From a virus, in IMG/VR virus record IMGVR_UViG_3300008267_006855, positions 1 through 64,000 of that record: 64,000 bases of DNA, one strand, 5' to 3'. The notes beneath the pieces were generated by a model that was not told where the DNA came from, ran no database searches, and saw nothing but the letters and a program-made list of their open reading frames with translations. The position numbers and the translations under genes are program-made. This document shows positions 9,601 through 16,025 of the stretch, piece by piece. Position 1 is the stretch's first letter. Every line of letters begins with the position of its first letter.

Positions 9601-10438
9601 TACGAAATTGCCACCCATCTCCCAAATTCGCTGACCCAACACCAACAATTACCATCCAATTAGAATAACTTCCTGGCCAACTATCTGTTGTTGGCATAGT
9701 AGTTAAATTAACCCACGCTTCTATTGTAAAATTTCCACTGCTTATATTTAATGCCGTTGTTTGTAAGCAATCTCCACTCCCATCAAAGTAATTACTCCAG
9801 TTTGTATTGTACGGGCTAAAAGAAAATGGTCTTGTATCTCCAGCTACCGTAATTGCAAAATTATTAGAAGATGCATCACTCGCAAAGGTGTTACCAACAT
9901 CAGCATTAATTGCCAGTACTGTTCTGTTGAAATATGCGTCACCAACAGTTATAGTAATGCTAAATGTTCTCGGGCTTTCTTGATTTTGAGCATCAGTAGC
10001 AACAACTGTAAATGAGTAAATTGTTTCTTCTACCAATCCAGTTACAGTTCCAGAAATTAATCCACCAGAAGATAATGTTAATCCAGTAGGTAATGTGCTT
10101 CCTGCTTGTAATGCGAATACTGTTGCTTCAGTAGCAATTAATTGTATTGAGATAGCATCATCAACATTTCCAGAAAGACTAGAAGAAGTTTGCCATCCTG
10201 GAGATGCAGAGAATGTAACTCCGTTGACACGGATTCCAACACCACCATCGCTATTGATCAAATAAACAATATAAGTTCCAGCAGCAGTAGCTGGTAACTG
10301 TGCTCTTACTGTGGTTGAATTAACAAATGTCGTTGATGTAGCAGGCACATTATTAATAATAACTTGACAACCAGAAGCAAATCCAGATCCAGTTAATAGT
10401 ATGTAACCACCTGCTGTATCTACAGCGGTATCATCCAA
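6605..10438 (-). CDS. Giant LamG-array tail fibre protein (copy 2), start codon unclear
   Basis: About 1277 residues, a tandem paralogue of the 2845-6552 gene with the same order: IPT/TIG, He_PIG-like, then five LamG domains (YFDGSGDCL, YFDGAGDYL, YFDGTGDYL, YFDGSGDSV, YFDGVDDNV). The ends are very similar (FTPPTGTFLVR against FTPPTGTFLAR) while the middles differ, as expected for adhesins under diversifying selection or module exchange. The first start is a TTG at 10438; the frame is open back to 10489 without ATG. The preceding gene (10477-11070) ends mid-module in another frame, so the two may be a broken single gene. Role inferred: receptor or polysaccharide binding on the virion. Confidence 0.8.
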   Translation of the reverse strand: MDDTAVDTAGGYILLTGSGFASGCQVIINNVPATSTTFVNSTTVRAQLPATAAGTYIVYLINSDGGVGIRVNGVTFSASPGWQTSSSLSGNVDDAISIQLIATEATVFALQAGSTLPTGLTLSSGGLISGTVTGLVEETIYSFTVVATDAQNQESPRTFSITITVGDAYFNRTVLAINADVGNTFASDASSNNFAITVAGDTRPFSFSPYNTNWSNYFDGSGDCLQTTALNISSGNFTIEAWVNLTTMPTTDSWPGSYSNWMVIVGVGSANLGDGWQFRIGQTTLAFGTNSDTTAVSGTHGITAGSWNHLACVRNGNVYTLYVNGVSVATATYTANQPGTGAFTWVGSETNQGAYLNGYISNLRILAGTSFYTTNFTPPTSPLTAITNTSLLTCQSNRLIDNSTNAFTITKNGDVKVSASGPFTETDTTTGSGYFDGAGDYLTVADSATLEPGSSNFTIECWIYPTATGSFLGVFSKRTNNATDYSPIQILINSGTMTLFASTTGSSWAVNVNASTSPPLNAWSHIAVVRNGTASNNLVLYLNGVSVATGSVSNTALVNNSGAWAIAADSDDGGGNFAGYISGFRYVLGSAVYTATFTPPTAPLTAVANTQILTLQTRQPVNNHSFIDASRNNLLVTKVGNASQGSFSPFSPGGWSNYFDGTGDYLNVSYLSSNFGTGDFTVEVYVYLTRYDVDGNNIIDTRSAAAANPFVFGIITTGAYYYNGTTYSSSTVVPLNTWVHLAICRSGTTIKIFQNGIETLSRTDGSNLTGTSTGSITIGRAVQGVAHLNGYLSNLRIVKGTAVYTTNFTPPTSELTAIANTSLLMCQSNRFIDNSTNNFTITKNGDAAVVNFSPFKPTANYSRTTHGGSVYFDGSGDSVDLTLADSNIAIVGNRVGTTQFVWTIEAWIYPLSNAFTIIQRASNSVGAIEWYWYHDSTNGLMWHHRDYGSNDRFAYANIVLKQKQWYHIVQQKEDNSTWVFYVNGVKCNTTYGAGGSPNAYGDVNLVNGNLTKIGASTTGPAGAFYMSDFMFTRNIRYSGNNITLPTSPTTANSYTSLLLNYNNAGIVDVSSRNVLETVGGAGITTLTKKYGTGSMYFDGVDDNVVIPYDEKFSLGTTDFTVEGWFNFANINTNYRMLVLLGDGANGGSVYHGWSLGYLGSEGSNQIIFKRYDGTDYSYTTTGVTISANTWYHIAVSRYNSVLKIFVDGVSYHSSNVTTSFNAVNTNPLRIGLGYLGPAAGYGGPRYWNGYIDDLRITRGVARYTANFTPPTGTFLVR

Positions 10439-10477
10439 AACTGTGCCACCACTATTGGTAACTTGTATGTTGGATAT
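10367..10477. repeat. 111-bp direct repeat, copy B
   Basis: Identical to 6481-6591. Its right-hand edge coincides with the TAA stop of the fibre N-terminal gene at 10477-10479, marking a recombination junction. Confidence 0.85.
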
Positions 10478-11070
10478 TATAAACTGCCATTAACAGAATA
10501 TGTATCTCTTACTTGTGTAACACCGTCAATAACTACTGATGTTTGATTTTTTGAAGATGGTGTAGTAGATAATGTAAATGCTGTCTGAGCACCGTTTGCA
10601 GTAAAAATATCTGATGTAAATGATGCTACTCCTGGTTGTAATGTCCAAGAAATAATAACAACTTCATCATTTGCATCTGACACTTCTTCTAAAATAACTG
10701 TTGTTGCATTTGTTGCTGTAAAATCTGCCGGCAGTATTTTAATACCATTGATATACACATCAACATAACCAACAGTATAACCAGATGATGTGGTAAATGT
10801 AACTTGATTTGCAGAAGCAGTATAGACATCAACAACTCTAGATCCAATACCTTGATTTGTTGATTGTCCTTCTACCCAATTAGAATTATAGTAAACGAAT
10901 AATTTACCATTTGTTGTATTGTACCACATATCACCAGAAGAAGGTGAAACGGGTGCAGTATTTGAAGTTGTAACAGAAGAACCACCACCCAATTCAACTA
11001 ATGGATCTATTTTTTCTTGTGTAATTGCACTATTAGCAATTAAATTAGTTTTTATTTGAGTGAATGCCAT
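10477..11070 (-). CDS. Fibre N-terminal module protein (possibly truncated)
   Basis: A 197-residue protein. The N-terminal cap MAFTQIKTNLIANSAITQEKID is typical of phage fibres. A SSGDMWYNTTNGKLFVYYNSNWVEG segment follows, then two BppU-like strand modules (VDVYTASANQVTF..YVDVYINGIKI..TNATTVILEE, and a second ending SSVVIDGVTQVRDTYSV). It stops at SVNGSL, where related modules continue with a further TLTFS strand pair. The LamG/IPT gene starts 38 bases on in another frame. It is read either as a stand-alone adaptor or as the severed head of the LamG giant. The start codon at 11070 is preceded by A-rich sequence with no clear Shine-Dalgarno site. Confidence 0.75.
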   Translation of the reverse strand: MAFTQIKTNLIANSAITQEKIDPLVELGGGSSVTTSNTAPVSPSSGDMWYNTTNGKLFVYYNSNWVEGQSTNQGIGSRVVDVYTASANQVTFTTSSGYTVGYVDVYINGIKILPADFTATNATTVILEEVSDANDEVVIISWTLQPGVASFTSDIFTANGAQTAFTLSTTPSSKNQTSVVIDGVTQVRDTYSVNGSL

Positions 11071-11078
11071 TTTTTTTT

Positions 11079-11189
11079 CTAATTATAAGATATATTAAAA
11101 CTTAAACTTATTCTTTCTTCTTTTGCAGGTAATGTTCTTAATGGAGTATTTTCTTTTAACTTTGATAAACCAGTAATGCTGATTGGCAT
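11079..11189 (-). CDS. 36-residue hypothetical protein
   Basis: A short ORF starting MPISITGLSKLKEN and ending ISLSFNISYN. The start overlaps the stop of the upstream gene as TAATG, the coupling used throughout this array, and it fills most of the 118-bp gap before the next gene. No family is recognised. The C-terminal alternating hydrophobic pattern suggests a strand. Translation is plausible because of the overlap but unproven. Confidence 0.5.
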   Translation of the reverse strand: MPISITGLSKLKENTPLRTLPAKEERISLSFNISYN

Positions 11190-11542
11190 TAACTTATTTC
11201 CTCATAAGAAATCGTAGCATTAAACATATTATTTGTATTTGAAAATACTCTAATCGTATCGCCTTCTTCCAAATAAATTAGTTTATTAACAAAATCAACT
11301 GTAGACGCAGCTGGTACGTTAGTATTGGCCATTATGGGATAAGATATATTACTTCTAAACAAATCTAATGTAACATTACCTGAATTTGCAGTATTCATAT
11401 TAGCAATATAAAGTGCGCTAACTTTAATAATTTTTCCAGAATTTGCAGAGTTGGTAACTAAAGTGGAAAAAGTATTGTTTACAAGCAATACTGATGTTTT
11501 TCCAAACATTATTGAAGTGTTTACTATATTTGGGTTAGCCAT
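11189..11542 (-). CDS. Small virion-type beta protein, family of three in this window
   Basis: A 117-residue beta-rich protein (VLLVNNTFSTLVTNSANSGK..IKVSALYIANMN..NVTLDLFRS..NVPAASTVDFV..IYLEEGDTIRVFS). The alternating pattern, with NxxxxxxxVxxxxxxx strands, a VPA turn and a final LEEGDTIRV strand, is shared with the genes at 25051-25380 and 41046-41381, so these three look like paralogues. Such small proteins sit next to fibre genes in aquatic T4-like phages. They may be decoration or fibre-joining proteins (inference). The start is next to the upstream stop, with 9 bases between. Confidence 0.7.
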   Translation of the reverse strand: MANPNIVNTSIMFGKTSVLLVNNTFSTLVTNSANSGKIIKVSALYIANMNTANSGNVTLDLFRSNISYPIMANTNVPAASTVDFVNKLIYLEEGDTIRVFSNTNNMFNATISYEEIS

Positions 11543-11551
11543 TTTAGTTCC

Positions 11552-12025
11552 TTATCCTAGTATCATTGTCAAAGCAATAGTTTTGCCAATAGATGGAGAT
11601 GATCCGGTAGTTGCAGATGATACACCAACAGATAATTCTGAAATTGCTGGTGAATCAAATACTGTCACTTCAAAGTTATAACCATTGTAAGGAGCAGTTG
11701 AAAAAGTTAAAGTATTTCCTACAACAGAATAAGTATTTTTAAATTGTACAACACCTTCTAGCGCAACAATAATTTGATTTTCATTATTTGGTGTTTTTGG
11801 TAAATTATAATTTACTGTAGTTCCATCTCCAGTAAAACTATATGTGTCTAGATTTACACCACCAGAAACAGCTTTAGTGTATGCAGAATTGGCAACGTTT
11901 CTAGCATATTGATCTATATTTGGAGTTGCAATTTTTGTCCATGTTCTTAATGAAGAAGAATAGACATATCGAACACCATTTATAATAGCTACTTGAGTGT
12001 TAACTGGTGATGATGGAAAAGACAT
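11552..12025 (-). CDS. Fibre module protein with MSFP N-terminal cap
   Basis: A 157-residue protein. Residues 1-33 (MSFPSSPVNTQVAIINGVRY..SSSLRTWTK) are a cap shared with the genes at 15247-15996 and 16024-18093. A short helix with QYARNVANSAYTKA follows, then a BppU-like strand module (YSFTGDGTTVNYNLPKTP..NQIIVALEGVVQFKNTYSVVGNTLTFSTAP) and a C-terminal segment. The strand module here is complete through TLTFSTAP, in contrast to the truncated copy at 10477-11070. Probably a fibre connector or short fibre. Confidence 0.75.
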   Translation of the reverse strand: MSFPSSPVNTQVAIINGVRYVYSSSLRTWTKIATPNIDQYARNVANSAYTKAVSGGVNLDTYSFTGDGTTVNYNLPKTPNNENQIIVALEGVVQFKNTYSVVGNTLTFSTAPYNGYNFEVTVFDSPAISELSVGVSSATTGSSPSIGKTIALTMILG

Positions 12026-12034
12026 AGTTTTTTA

Positions 12035-12418
12035 TTAAGCTGGTGTCTCTACTTGTGTCCAACTTGTTGTTTCTTCATTCCAGGTATATCTTTCTCCATC
12101 ATCTGGATATGGTGTTGGTGGTTCCCACAGGCAAGATGTTTCATTTAAATTCCAAGAATTAAACGGTTTTGGTGGAATAAATGCATCACGCTCTCTATCA
12201 TAAGTGTAACCAATACCAGCATAATTTTTTCTTAATGCTTTTGTTTGGTCTTCCGATGGAGTATTCGTGTTTGGATTATAGTGAACACCACCTCTGGTAT
12301 TATAAGATGTTTGAATCCATTCACCAGGTGATGTATCAACAAATGTATTAAAAAATTCTGGCTCAGCAACAATAACTTGTATTACTGTTCCTCCAGATAC
12401 TTTTGCAAAGTGTGCCAT
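12035..12418 (-). CDS. MAHFAK-type conserved phage protein
   Basis: A 127-residue protein beginning MAHFAKVSGGTVIQVIVAE, with WIQTSYNTRGGVHY, LRKNYAGIGYTYD and a C-terminal RYTWNEETTSWTQV. Proteins of exactly this layout are common beside fibre genes in marine and freshwater T4-like phages; their function is unknown. A good Shine-Dalgarno sequence (AAGGAGAT) precedes the ATG, and an AATAAATA octamer lies about 37 bases upstream, so it probably starts its own late transcript. A 41-residue deletion relative lies at 18102-18227. Confidence 0.8.
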   Translation of the reverse strand: MAHFAKVSGGTVIQVIVAEPEFFNTFVDTSPGEWIQTSYNTRGGVHYNPNTNTPSEDQTKALRKNYAGIGYTYDRERDAFIPPKPFNSWNLNETSCLWEPPTPYPDDGERYTWNEETTSWTQVETPA

Positions 12419-12454
12419 TTTATAAAATCTCCTTAAAAAATATCAACAATAAAC

Positions 12455-12462
12455 TATTTATT
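12455..12462 (-). promoter_or_regulatory. Late-promoter-like octamer AATAAATA
   Basis: The minus strand reads CTGAATAAATAG, with the same surroundings as the octamer at 18254-18261 before the related mini-gene. It lies about 37 bases upstream of the ATG at 12418, with an AAGGAGAT ribosome site between. This spacing suits a T4 late promoter. Confidence 0.5.
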
Positions 12463-12482
12463 CAGGTTCCAAATAACCATAT

Positions 12483-15218
12483 CTATCCAGTAAATACGCC
12501 AGATGTTGTAAAGGTATGATACGTGTAACCATCAACTGATGTTATTGTGCCACCAGAACCACGTTGTGGACCAGCATATCTTATAATAAAGATACCAGAA
12601 CCACCTGCTGTTCCTGGACTATTACCTGCACCACTTGCGGAAGTTGATCCGCCATTACCAGTATTTACTGCACCGGCAGCAACGGCATCCCCAGGTCCAC
12701 CCGTACAATATGTGTTTCCATTTAACCAGGTTATTCCTACACCACCTGTTCCCACGCCACCAACTCCTCCAGCACCACCTCCACCACCTCCTATACTAGC
12801 GTTTGGTACGCCACCAGGACCGCCATTATGTCCATGTCCATATCCAACGTTAGATTCCTGTGTAGAAGCTCCGCCTGAGGTACCATTGTTTTGCCATCCA
12901 CCTCCGCCTCCACCAGAACCACCAGGGTTACCAGTAGCAGTTCCAGTTCCTCCTACACCACCAGCATATGCAGTTAGTGTATAATTAGCGTGTGCTAAAG
13001 TTGAATTGCTGCCTCCACCACCAATAGTTGCTGTATACGTTTCTCCAGGTAATACATTAAATTGATTATTAATTGTATAAACTAATGCTCCAGCTCCACC
13101 GCCGCCACCTTTATTACCACCTGCACTATTTGTGCCTCCACTACCTCCACCACCTGCTAAAAGTATATCTGCATCATATCCATATTTTTGTTTGATAATT
13201 AGAATGCCTGAACCACCATTAGCAGATGATCCCCCACCACCGCCACCAGTTTTAGCAATACCAGCTGTTGATCCAGAACCTCCACCACCTACGGCATTAG
13301 TAGTTGCATCAGCACTACCGCCACCACCACCATAATATCCTCTGGTTCCTGTTAGAGTATTATTTGCATTAGTTCCTCGAATTTCCCATCCAGTCATTAA
13401 TCTACCAGCACCAGGAGCACCTGCAGTTGTCCAGTTTCCACCAGCAGTGTTTGCACCTCCACCACCACCTTTTGTGGTTGCACCACCATCATAACCATTG
13501 CCACCAGCATTACCATATCCACCAGTCACACTTCCTGGTTGAGTTGCAGAACCGCCAGCTGATTGATTTGACGATGATGTTCCAGCACCACCACCAGAAC
13601 CACCTGAAGATCCAGCTGCTCCACCATTACCACCCTTACCACCGCCATAACCTATCCATTCAACTGGTAATGCATTTTTTGTAATTTTGGTATTACCACC
13701 ACTAGAATTAACACCACCAGCACCTACATTTATTTCTTTTATTGTATTACCGCCTAATACTGCTGTTGCTGTAGCACCTGTTCCACTACCACCAGTAAAT
13801 GATATAAGTGGGGCGGAAGTATATCCAGAGCCATTATTTGTAACAGAAATTGAGGTGATTGCTCCACCAGAAATTGTCGCTGTTGCAGTTGCTGCTATTG
13901 TTGGAATATTTCCCGTAACAGGAGTAATAACTACTGTTGGTGCCGATACATATCCAGTACCACCAGAAATAATTGATATCTGCGATACTTTCCGATAGTA
14001 TACACTAGATGTTGAATTTAATATTGTATTAAGTTTTTCGGCGACACCACCTGCACCACCTCCACCACCTGGAGATCCTCCAGAACCACCACCGCCAACC
14101 AATAAAATATCATAATTGCCAAAGTGTGGTGGATCAAATCTATGTAATACTCCTGGATTTTCAAATATCCAGTAGCGATTGATGGCGGTACTACCTTCGA
14201 TAACAGCAGTTTCATAACGAGCAGCATTAGCGAACAAAGTAAATGTTCTTGAAGTAGTGACCCCTACGTTATTGGTTACATTGACAACAAACGAAGTTGA
14301 GAAAGAATCGCCAGAAAATACTGTTAGTGTTCCACTTATTAAACCACTTACCGTGTTCAATGTTAAACCAGCAGGCAGTGTGCTAGCACCAGCCAACGCA
14401 AATGCAGTCCCACCAACTGCTTGCAACTGGATAGAAACTGGAATATCCATTGCTATATCTGGTAACGAATTATTTGTAACCCAAGTAGCAGCAGGATAAT
14501 AGATAACTGCATTAGTTAATGATACAGTAAATCCTAATAGATCAGTTAAAGTTATTCCATAAGAACCATATGATTTTGGTGGCACTCTAACAATAACCTC
14601 AGTTGGACTATTATAAACTGTACTTAATGCTGCTGTTCCACCGATGGTTGCTGATATACCAGAACTAAACCCAGTTCCTGTAATTTTAACATATCCGCCA
14701 CCAACTTCAGCAAAACCTGCGTATCCAAGTGGTGTACCAGAAACATCTGTAACTACAACGGAAACGATAGAAAGACCACCTGTTCCCTGAGCTGTTCCAC
14801 CTATTGTAGCATAAGCATAAATTTCGATTACATCATTAGCGGTGGCACCTGTCGCCAACACGATGTTAACGCCATTTGTTGCGGTATATTGGTTTGTTGG
14901 AACACGAACATTGTTTTTATAAACATCAACATAACTGTAATTTGTTGATGGTGTAAATGTAGTTTGATTGGCAGTAGCGGTAAATGTCTCTACTGTCCTT
15001 ATTGTGGTTGACCCACCAACCCTATTCCAAACACTATTCTCATAGACATTTAAAGAGCTATCTGTAGTTTTATACCACAGATCTCCGGTGCTTGGAGTAG
15101 AGGGAGCATTTGCAGATGTAGTGACCGATGCGCCGCCACCACCTCCAGTTATTGCAATCGTAGTAAGATTGGAAGAATAAGTTGCCAAATCAGCAAGTAA
15201 TGAAATATTAGTAGACAT
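12483..15218 (-). CDS. Large fibre adhesin with IPT, He_PIG and two glycine-rich blocks
   Basis: A 911-residue protein. Order: fibre N-terminal cap (about 1-75; SSTGDLWYKTTDSS-type), BppU-like strand module (about 76-135), IPT/TIG (about 150-230; GGYVKITGTGF), He_PIG-like (about 240-330; STLPAGLTLNTVSGLISGTL), a glycine-rich block (about 360-680; DILLVGGGGSGG), a second glycine-rich block (about 685-875; DILLAGGGGSGG) and the C-terminal IIRYAGPQRGSGG..YTYHTFTTSGVF cap. It shows in one intact frame the cap-BppU-IPT order that is split over two ORFs at 10477-11070 and 6605-10438. Probably a receptor-binding adhesin (inference). Confidence 0.85.
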   Translation of the reverse strand: MSTNISLLADLATYSSNLTTIAITGGGGGASVTTSANAPSTPSTGDLWYKTTDSSLNVYENSVWNRVGGSTTIRTVETFTATANQTTFTPSTNYSYVDVYKNNVRVPTNQYTATNGVNIVLATGATANDVIEIYAYATIGGTAQGTGGLSIVSVVVTDVSGTPLGYAGFAEVGGGYVKITGTGFSSGISATIGGTAALSTVYNSPTEVIVRVPPKSYGSYGITLTDLLGFTVSLTNAVIYYPAATWVTNNSLPDIAMDIPVSIQLQAVGGTAFALAGASTLPAGLTLNTVSGLISGTLTVFSGDSFSTSFVVNVTNNVGVTTSRTFTLFANAARYETAVIEGSTAINRYWIFENPGVLHRFDPPHFGNYDILLVGGGGSGGSPGGGGGAGGVAEKLNTILNSTSSVYYRKVSQISIISGGTGYVSAPTVVITPVTGNIPTIAATATATISGGAITSISVTNNGSGYTSAPLISFTGGSGTGATATAVLGGNTIKEINVGAGGVNSSGGNTKITKNALPVEWIGYGGGKGGNGGAAGSSGGSGGGAGTSSSNQSAGGSATQPGSVTGGYGNAGGNGYDGGATTKGGGGGANTAGGNWTTAGAPGAGRLMTGWEIRGTNANNTLTGTRGYYGGGGGSADATTNAVGGGGSGSTAGIAKTGGGGGGSSANGGSGILIIKQKYGYDADILLAGGGGSGGTNSAGGNKGGGGGAGALVYTINNQFNVLPGETYTATIGGGGSNSTLAHANYTLTAYAGGVGGTGTATGNPGGSGGGGGGWQNNGTSGGASTQESNVGYGHGHNGGPGGVPNASIGGGGGGAGGVGGVGTGGVGITWLNGNTYCTGGPGDAVAAGAVNTGNGGSTSASGAGNSPGTAGGSGIFIIRYAGPQRGSGGTITSVDGYTYHTFTTSGVFTG

Positions 15219-15246
15219 ATTTACACTATAATTATTTTAGAAAAAG

Positions 15247-15996
15247 TTATGCGATTGTTGTCCAACTTGTGCCTTTCCATACTTCTAATGTGCTATTAGC
15301 TGTATTCCAAATAATTGTTCCATTAGCAACACCAGATGGTCGACCACTAAAAGATAAAACTGTATTATAAGATGTTGTAAAAAAATTAATTACTGTAACA
15401 ATATCATTTGCTTTGCAAGGATTATTTAATAATATTGTTGTACCATTGTTTGCTACATAATCAAATGTCGATAATCTTAAACCATTTCTAAGAACATCCA
15501 TATTATCAACACTATAATTTACCGAAAATGTATTTTGATTTGCGGTAGCTACAAATTCTACAATCGATCTATAAGATGGTAGTGATTCTGTTGTTGCTGA
15601 ACTAGAAATATCTATCCAATAATTTTCACTGCCATCATTAGTATAACGATACATAACATCCGTATCTGTTTTGTACCATATATCACCAACTATTGGATTT
15701 GTTGGAGCATTTATAGACGATGTTGATCTTACGCCACCACCAACAACATTACCAGTAACAATTAAAGTATTGTTGGATGTATAATAGTTTAAATTTGCAT
15801 TATTGGCAATGTAACCTGCCGTGTTTACAGTTAATACATTATTGGCTGAAAAACCACCAAGAGATACTACGCCTCCTTCAGAAGATCCTACAGAAACAGT
15901 TACTTTTTTCCAAGCTCTTTTTGATGACGAATAGGTATATCGTATACCATTTACGATAGCTATTTCATTATTTGAAGGAGATAAAGGAAAAGACAT
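15247..15996 (-). CDS. Fibre module protein with MSFP cap, lacks glycine-rich end
   Basis: A 249-residue protein. Residues 1-35 are the MSFPLSPSNNEIAIVNG cap. Residues about 45-115 hold LGGFSANNVLTVNTAGYI and NTLIVTGNVVGGG, then GDIWYKTDTDVMYRYTND. A BppU-like module follows (about 135-205; VEFVATANQNTF..MDVLRNGLRL). It ends GVANGTIIWNTAN..EVWKGTSWTTIA. Its paralogue at 16024-18093 continues from the same point into a glycine-rich adhesin, so this is that architecture without the adhesin tip. The LGGF/VVGGG module also occurs at the C-terminal end of the 25391-28096 gene. Confidence 0.8.
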   Translation of the reverse strand: MSFPLSPSNNEIAIVNGIRYTYSSSKRAWKKVTVSVGSSEGGVVSLGGFSANNVLTVNTAGYIANNANLNYYTSNNTLIVTGNVVGGGVRSTSSINAPTNPIVGDIWYKTDTDVMYRYTNDGSENYWIDISSSATTESLPSYRSIVEFVATANQNTFSVNYSVDNMDVLRNGLRLSTFDYVANNGTTILLNNPCKANDIVTVINFFTTSYNTVLSFSGRPSGVANGTIIWNTANSTLEVWKGTSWTTIA

Positions 15997-16017
15997 TTGT
16001 TTTTTATTTAATTAAAA

Positions 16018-16025
16018 TATTTATT
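16018..16025 (-). promoter_or_regulatory. Late-promoter-like octamer AATAAATA
   Basis: The minus strand reads TTAATAAATATT. It overlaps the TAA stop of the upstream gene (16024-16026) and lies about 22 bases before the ATG at 15996. Confidence 0.4.

Noticed and set aside
10477-10492. Programmed -1 frameshift joining 10477-11070 to 6605-10438
   Set aside because: The overlap (GGCAGTTTATAATATCC) lacks a canonical X_XXY_YYZ slippery heptamer and no strong downstream stem is obvious; a recombination scar is simpler.
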